22,894 nucleotides of DNA from positions 1-22,894 of the forward strand of contig CAKPGC010000017.1 in assembly GCA_934154445.1 (NCBI GenBank), written 5' to 3'. Below the pieces are notes generated by a model, which was not told the origin of the DNA, ran no database searches, and saw nothing but the letters and a program-made list of their open reading frames with translations. The translations under genes and the position numbers were made by a program. Source of the DNA: an uncultured Clostridia bacterium. Lineage in GTDB: Bacteria; Bacillota; Clostridia; TANB77; CAG-508. Positions 21,219 to 22,894 of this stretch are shown in pieces (positions within the stretch are counted from its first letter, which is position 1; each line of letters begins with the position of its first letter).

Positions 21219-21383
21219 TTATTTTGTTTCTTTGTGTGTTGTACGTTTTTTACAGAATTTACAATATTTAACTAATTCTAATCTATCTGTATTATTTCTT
21301 TTGTTTTTTGAAGTCATATAATTTCTGTTTTTACATTCCGTACATTCTAATGTTATGTTTTCTCTTGGTCCTTTTGCTGCCAT
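21219..21383 (-). CDS. rpmG: Ribosomal protein bL33, 54 aa
   Basis: A small 50S protein. The translation begins MAAKGPRENITLECTECK. It has four cysteines in two CxxC pairs (14/17 and 41/44), so it is the zinc-binding form. YMTSKNKRNNTDRLELVKYC and the KETK end are typical. The start at 21383 has GGAGG eight to nine bases upstream. It is the first gene of the rpmG-secE-nusG-rplKAJL cluster, the usual Firmicute order. Confidence 0.96.
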   Translation of the reverse strand: MAAKGPRENITLECTECKNRNYMTSKNKRNNTDRLELVKYCKFCKKRTTHKETK

Positions 21384-21432
21384 TTAAATACACCTCCGAC
21401 TTACCATACTTTTTATTTTTAAACGATGTGAT

Positions 21433-21455
21433 CGTATGTCCGTAATATACATACG
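21433..21455 (-). promoter_or_regulatory. 5'-terminal hairpin of the rpmG transcript
   Basis: CGTATGT and ACATACG form a perfect 7-bp inverted repeat with a 9-base loop. On minus it begins at the predicted transcription start (about 21456). A stem at the extreme 5' end usually protects mRNA; a regulatory role is possible. Confidence 0.5.
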
Positions 21456-21462
21456 CTAAAAT

Positions 21463-21491
21463 ATTTTACCACTTTTTTATATTTATGTCAA
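21463..21491 (-). promoter_or_regulatory. Main promoter of the rpmG-rplL cluster
   Basis: Perfect TTGACA (21491-21486), a 17-base spacer and TAAAAT (21468-21463, 5 of 6), giving a leader of about 73 bases. No other clear promoter was found before rplL. Confidence 0.85.
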
Positions 21492-21543
21492 TGGAATTGT
21501 ATGAAAAAAAACACAATTTTTTAAAATTTTATTATTGTTTAAT

Positions 21544-22107
21544 TTATTTTTTCTTTTTTACGGAAAATCCAAACTTTCCTAATTTTTTCCCCATAGAATA
21601 ATATCCACCATTTGCATAAGAAATTAAGTCACATTTTGATATATCAAATGCTCCTTTTTCATCTATATATTTTTTATCACTATTTATTGCTAATACCTCT
21701 GCAATAAACATTGTGTGACTACCTAATTCTTTTATTTCTTTTACTTTGCATTCAACTGATACAGGACTTTCTTTTATCATTGGACATTTTACAAAGTTAG
21801 CTTTTTCTTTATGAAGATTCATTTCTTTGAATTTATCTACTTTTTCTCCTGTTTTAACTCCACACCAGTCTGTTGCTCTAACTAAATTCTTTGTAGTTAA
21901 ATTTATAACGAATTCTCCTTGATTTTTTATTAAATTATAAGAATATCTTGTTGGTCTGACGGAAATATATACCATTGCTGGATTTGTATTAATAATTCCT
22001 GTCCAGGCAACAGTTATAATATTTGATTTTTCCATTGTACCACAGCTAACCATTACTGCAGGTATTGGATATAAAAATGTACCTGGTTTCCACATTACTT
22101 TTGGCAT
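21544..22107 (-). CDS. Flavin reductase-like FMN-binding protein, 187 aa
   Basis: A flavin reductase-like domain protein of the split-barrel FMN-binding fold, in the cytoplasm. The opening PGTFLYPIPAVMVSCGTMEKSNIITVAW and the segment VYISVRPTRYSYNLIKNQGEFVINL are characteristic; CGVKTGEKVDKF and the FIAEVLAINSD strand follow. Length matches the family. It could reduce flavin with NAD(P)H or simply bind FMN as an electron carrier; the physiological partner is not visible. The stop of the J-domain-like gene directly adjoins this ATG (TAAATG), and the AAGGAG lies inside that gene, so the two are tightly coupled. Confidence 0.9.
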   Translation of the reverse strand: MPKVMWKPGTFLYPIPAVMVSCGTMEKSNIITVAWTGIINTNPAMVYISVRPTRYSYNLIKNQGEFVINLTTKNLVRATDWCGVKTGEKVDKFKEMNLHKEKANFVKCPMIKESPVSVECKVKEIKELGSHTMFIAEVLAINSDKKYIDEKGAFDISKCDLISYANGGYYSMGKKLGKFGFSVKKKK

Positions 22108-22410
22108 TTATTCCATCTCCTTTATATTATCTAGTAAATCTTTATAATGTCTTCGTGAATCCTCACTTTTTAAAGCAAAATATGCATCATCTAAAGCTCT
22201 TCGTATTGTTTCTTCTATTTCTTCTTTTATTTCCTCAGGAACATCTTTTAACATCAAATTTAATTCATTGCATTTTTTTTCATAAGCTTGTTTTACTTTT
22301 TCATCTGTAATATTATTATCATCCAAACTTAAAATTTGATAATATGTACGATATCTATTAAATCTATCTTTTATATATTTTAATATGTTATCATTACTGT
22401 TTTTTTCCAT
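22108..22410 (-). CDS. J-domain-like protein lacking HPD, 100 aa
   Basis: A DnaJ-like helical pattern: YYQILSLDDNNITDEKVKQAY resembles helices I-II of a J-domain, and IRRALDDAYFALKSEDSRRHY resembles helices III-IV. The HPD motif between helices II and III, needed to stimulate Hsp70, is missing, so DnaK activation is unlikely. The start is ATG 22410, eight bases after GGAG; a longer frame to 22446 has no Shine-Dalgarno. It is coupled to the flavin reductase gene and lies just downstream of the 5S rRNA. Function unknown; a degenerate adaptor role is a guess. Confidence 0.75.
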   Translation of the reverse strand: MEKNSNDNILKYIKDRFNRYRTYYQILSLDDNNITDEKVKQAYEKKCNELNLMLKDVPEEIKEEIEETIRRALDDAYFALKSEDSRRHYKDLLDNIKEME

Positions 22411-22522
22411 ATATATCACTCCTATATTTTTAATAAAAACATTCATAATAATACTAATTATTTAAATATCTTTATTAAGAATATACTATTTCTTTATAAA
22501 ATTCAATAAAAATAAAAAAAAA

Positions 22523-22639
22523 TCTAGCGACAACCTATCTTCCCAGCAGGGTAACCCGCAAGTATTTTCGGCACATTTAGGCTTGACTTCTGTGTTCGGA
22601 ATGGGAACAGGTATTACCCTAAATGTCATCATCACTAGA
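22523..22639 (-). rRNA. rrf: 5S ribosomal RNA
   Basis: On minus, the ends TCTAGTGATG and GTCGCTAGA pair, and the body contains CCTGTTCCCATTCCGAACAC and the GGGTTACC/CTGCTGGGAAGATAGG region typical of Clostridia 5S. It is followed by a long T run, which ends the rRNA transcript. Ends are approximate to a few bases. Confidence 0.95.
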
Positions 22640-22731
22640 AAATTAATGTGTATATAAGTACACTGAAAAATACATAGATGAATGTTTTAGGATCTTTCGT
22701 TCCGATTACTTTGTTTCTAACTTAACGTTTT

Positions 22732-22894
22732 GTGGTTAAGCCCTCGATTTATTAGTATTGGTCAGCTTAATATATTACTACACTTACACCTCCAACCTAT
22801 CAACCACATAGTCTACGTGGAATCTTACTACCTTACGGTATGGGATATCTTATCTTAGGGTGGGCTTCACACTTAGATGCTTTCAGCGTTTATC
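22732..22894 (-). rRNA. rrl: 23S ribosomal RNA, 3' end (partial)
   Basis: The plus strand reads the complement of the 23S 3' end: TGGTTAAGCCCTCGATTTAT, TTAGTATTGGTCAGCTTAAT, CACCTCCAACCTATC, and CTTAGATGCTTTCAGCGTTT at the window edge. About 160 bases are in view and the gene runs off the right end. A spacer of about 90 bases with a small GTGTA/TACAC hairpin (22649-22664) separates it from 5S. Confidence 0.95.

Noticed and set aside
1..22894. CRISPR arrays, insertion sequences, integrase or toxin-antitoxin genes
   Set aside because: No repeat-spacer array, transposase motif, terminal inverted repeat or toxin-like pair was seen.

Overview
The window comes from a very AT-rich, endospore-forming, anaerobe-like Firmicute of class Clostridia. 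The grounds are the low GC content, the AGGAGG-type ribosome binding sites before nearly every gene, spoIVA, sigK and whiA, and a Firmicute-type L10 leader and 6S RNA. Genus cannot be read from the sequence.

Layout, left to right. (1) 161-1726, minus: an unknown coiled-coil protein and a TetR regulator. The regulator is divergent from a Lon-type protease (1941-4331, plus). (2) 4366-5442, minus: a DUF421/DUF4363 membrane pair, then a small membrane protein on plus (5611-5982). (3) 6058-7905, minus: an HD-domain protein and a UDP-sugar pyrophosphorylase, divergent from spoIVA (8151-9629, plus). (4) 9664-13607, minus: a prmC-whiA-hemW-rlmN run. (5) A 466-residue unknown protein (minus), head to head with sigK (plus, 15263-15975). 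(6) A 6S RNA (plus) facing an elongator tRNA-Met (minus), then a small charged unknown protein. (7) mtnN, then the rpmG-secE-nusG-rplK-rplA-rplJ-rplL cluster (minus) with an L10 autoregulatory leader and no rpoB after rplL. (8) A flavin reductase and a degenerate J-domain protein, then 5S rRNA and the 3' end of 23S rRNA, all minus. No stretch over 300 bases lacks a gene; the longest such gap is about 245 bases, between 7906 and 8150.

The main finding is sigK. The late mother-cell sporulation sigma factor is spread over three reading frames. Both breaks are a single extra C directly before a conserved glycine GGA codon, so each reads CGGA and puts a CGG codon in the incoming frame. Dropping that C at both places gives an uninterrupted 236-residue pro-sigma-K of normal length and sequence. 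By eye, CGG occurs as an in-frame codon nowhere else in the window. This suggests +1 recoding at CGG (a hungry or unassigned codon overlapped by GGA) rather than decay. The first shift lies at the pro-peptide/mature boundary, so it could gate sigma-K production.

Most operons have clear sigma-A promoters with 17-base spacers and hairpin terminators, many of them shared between converging genes.
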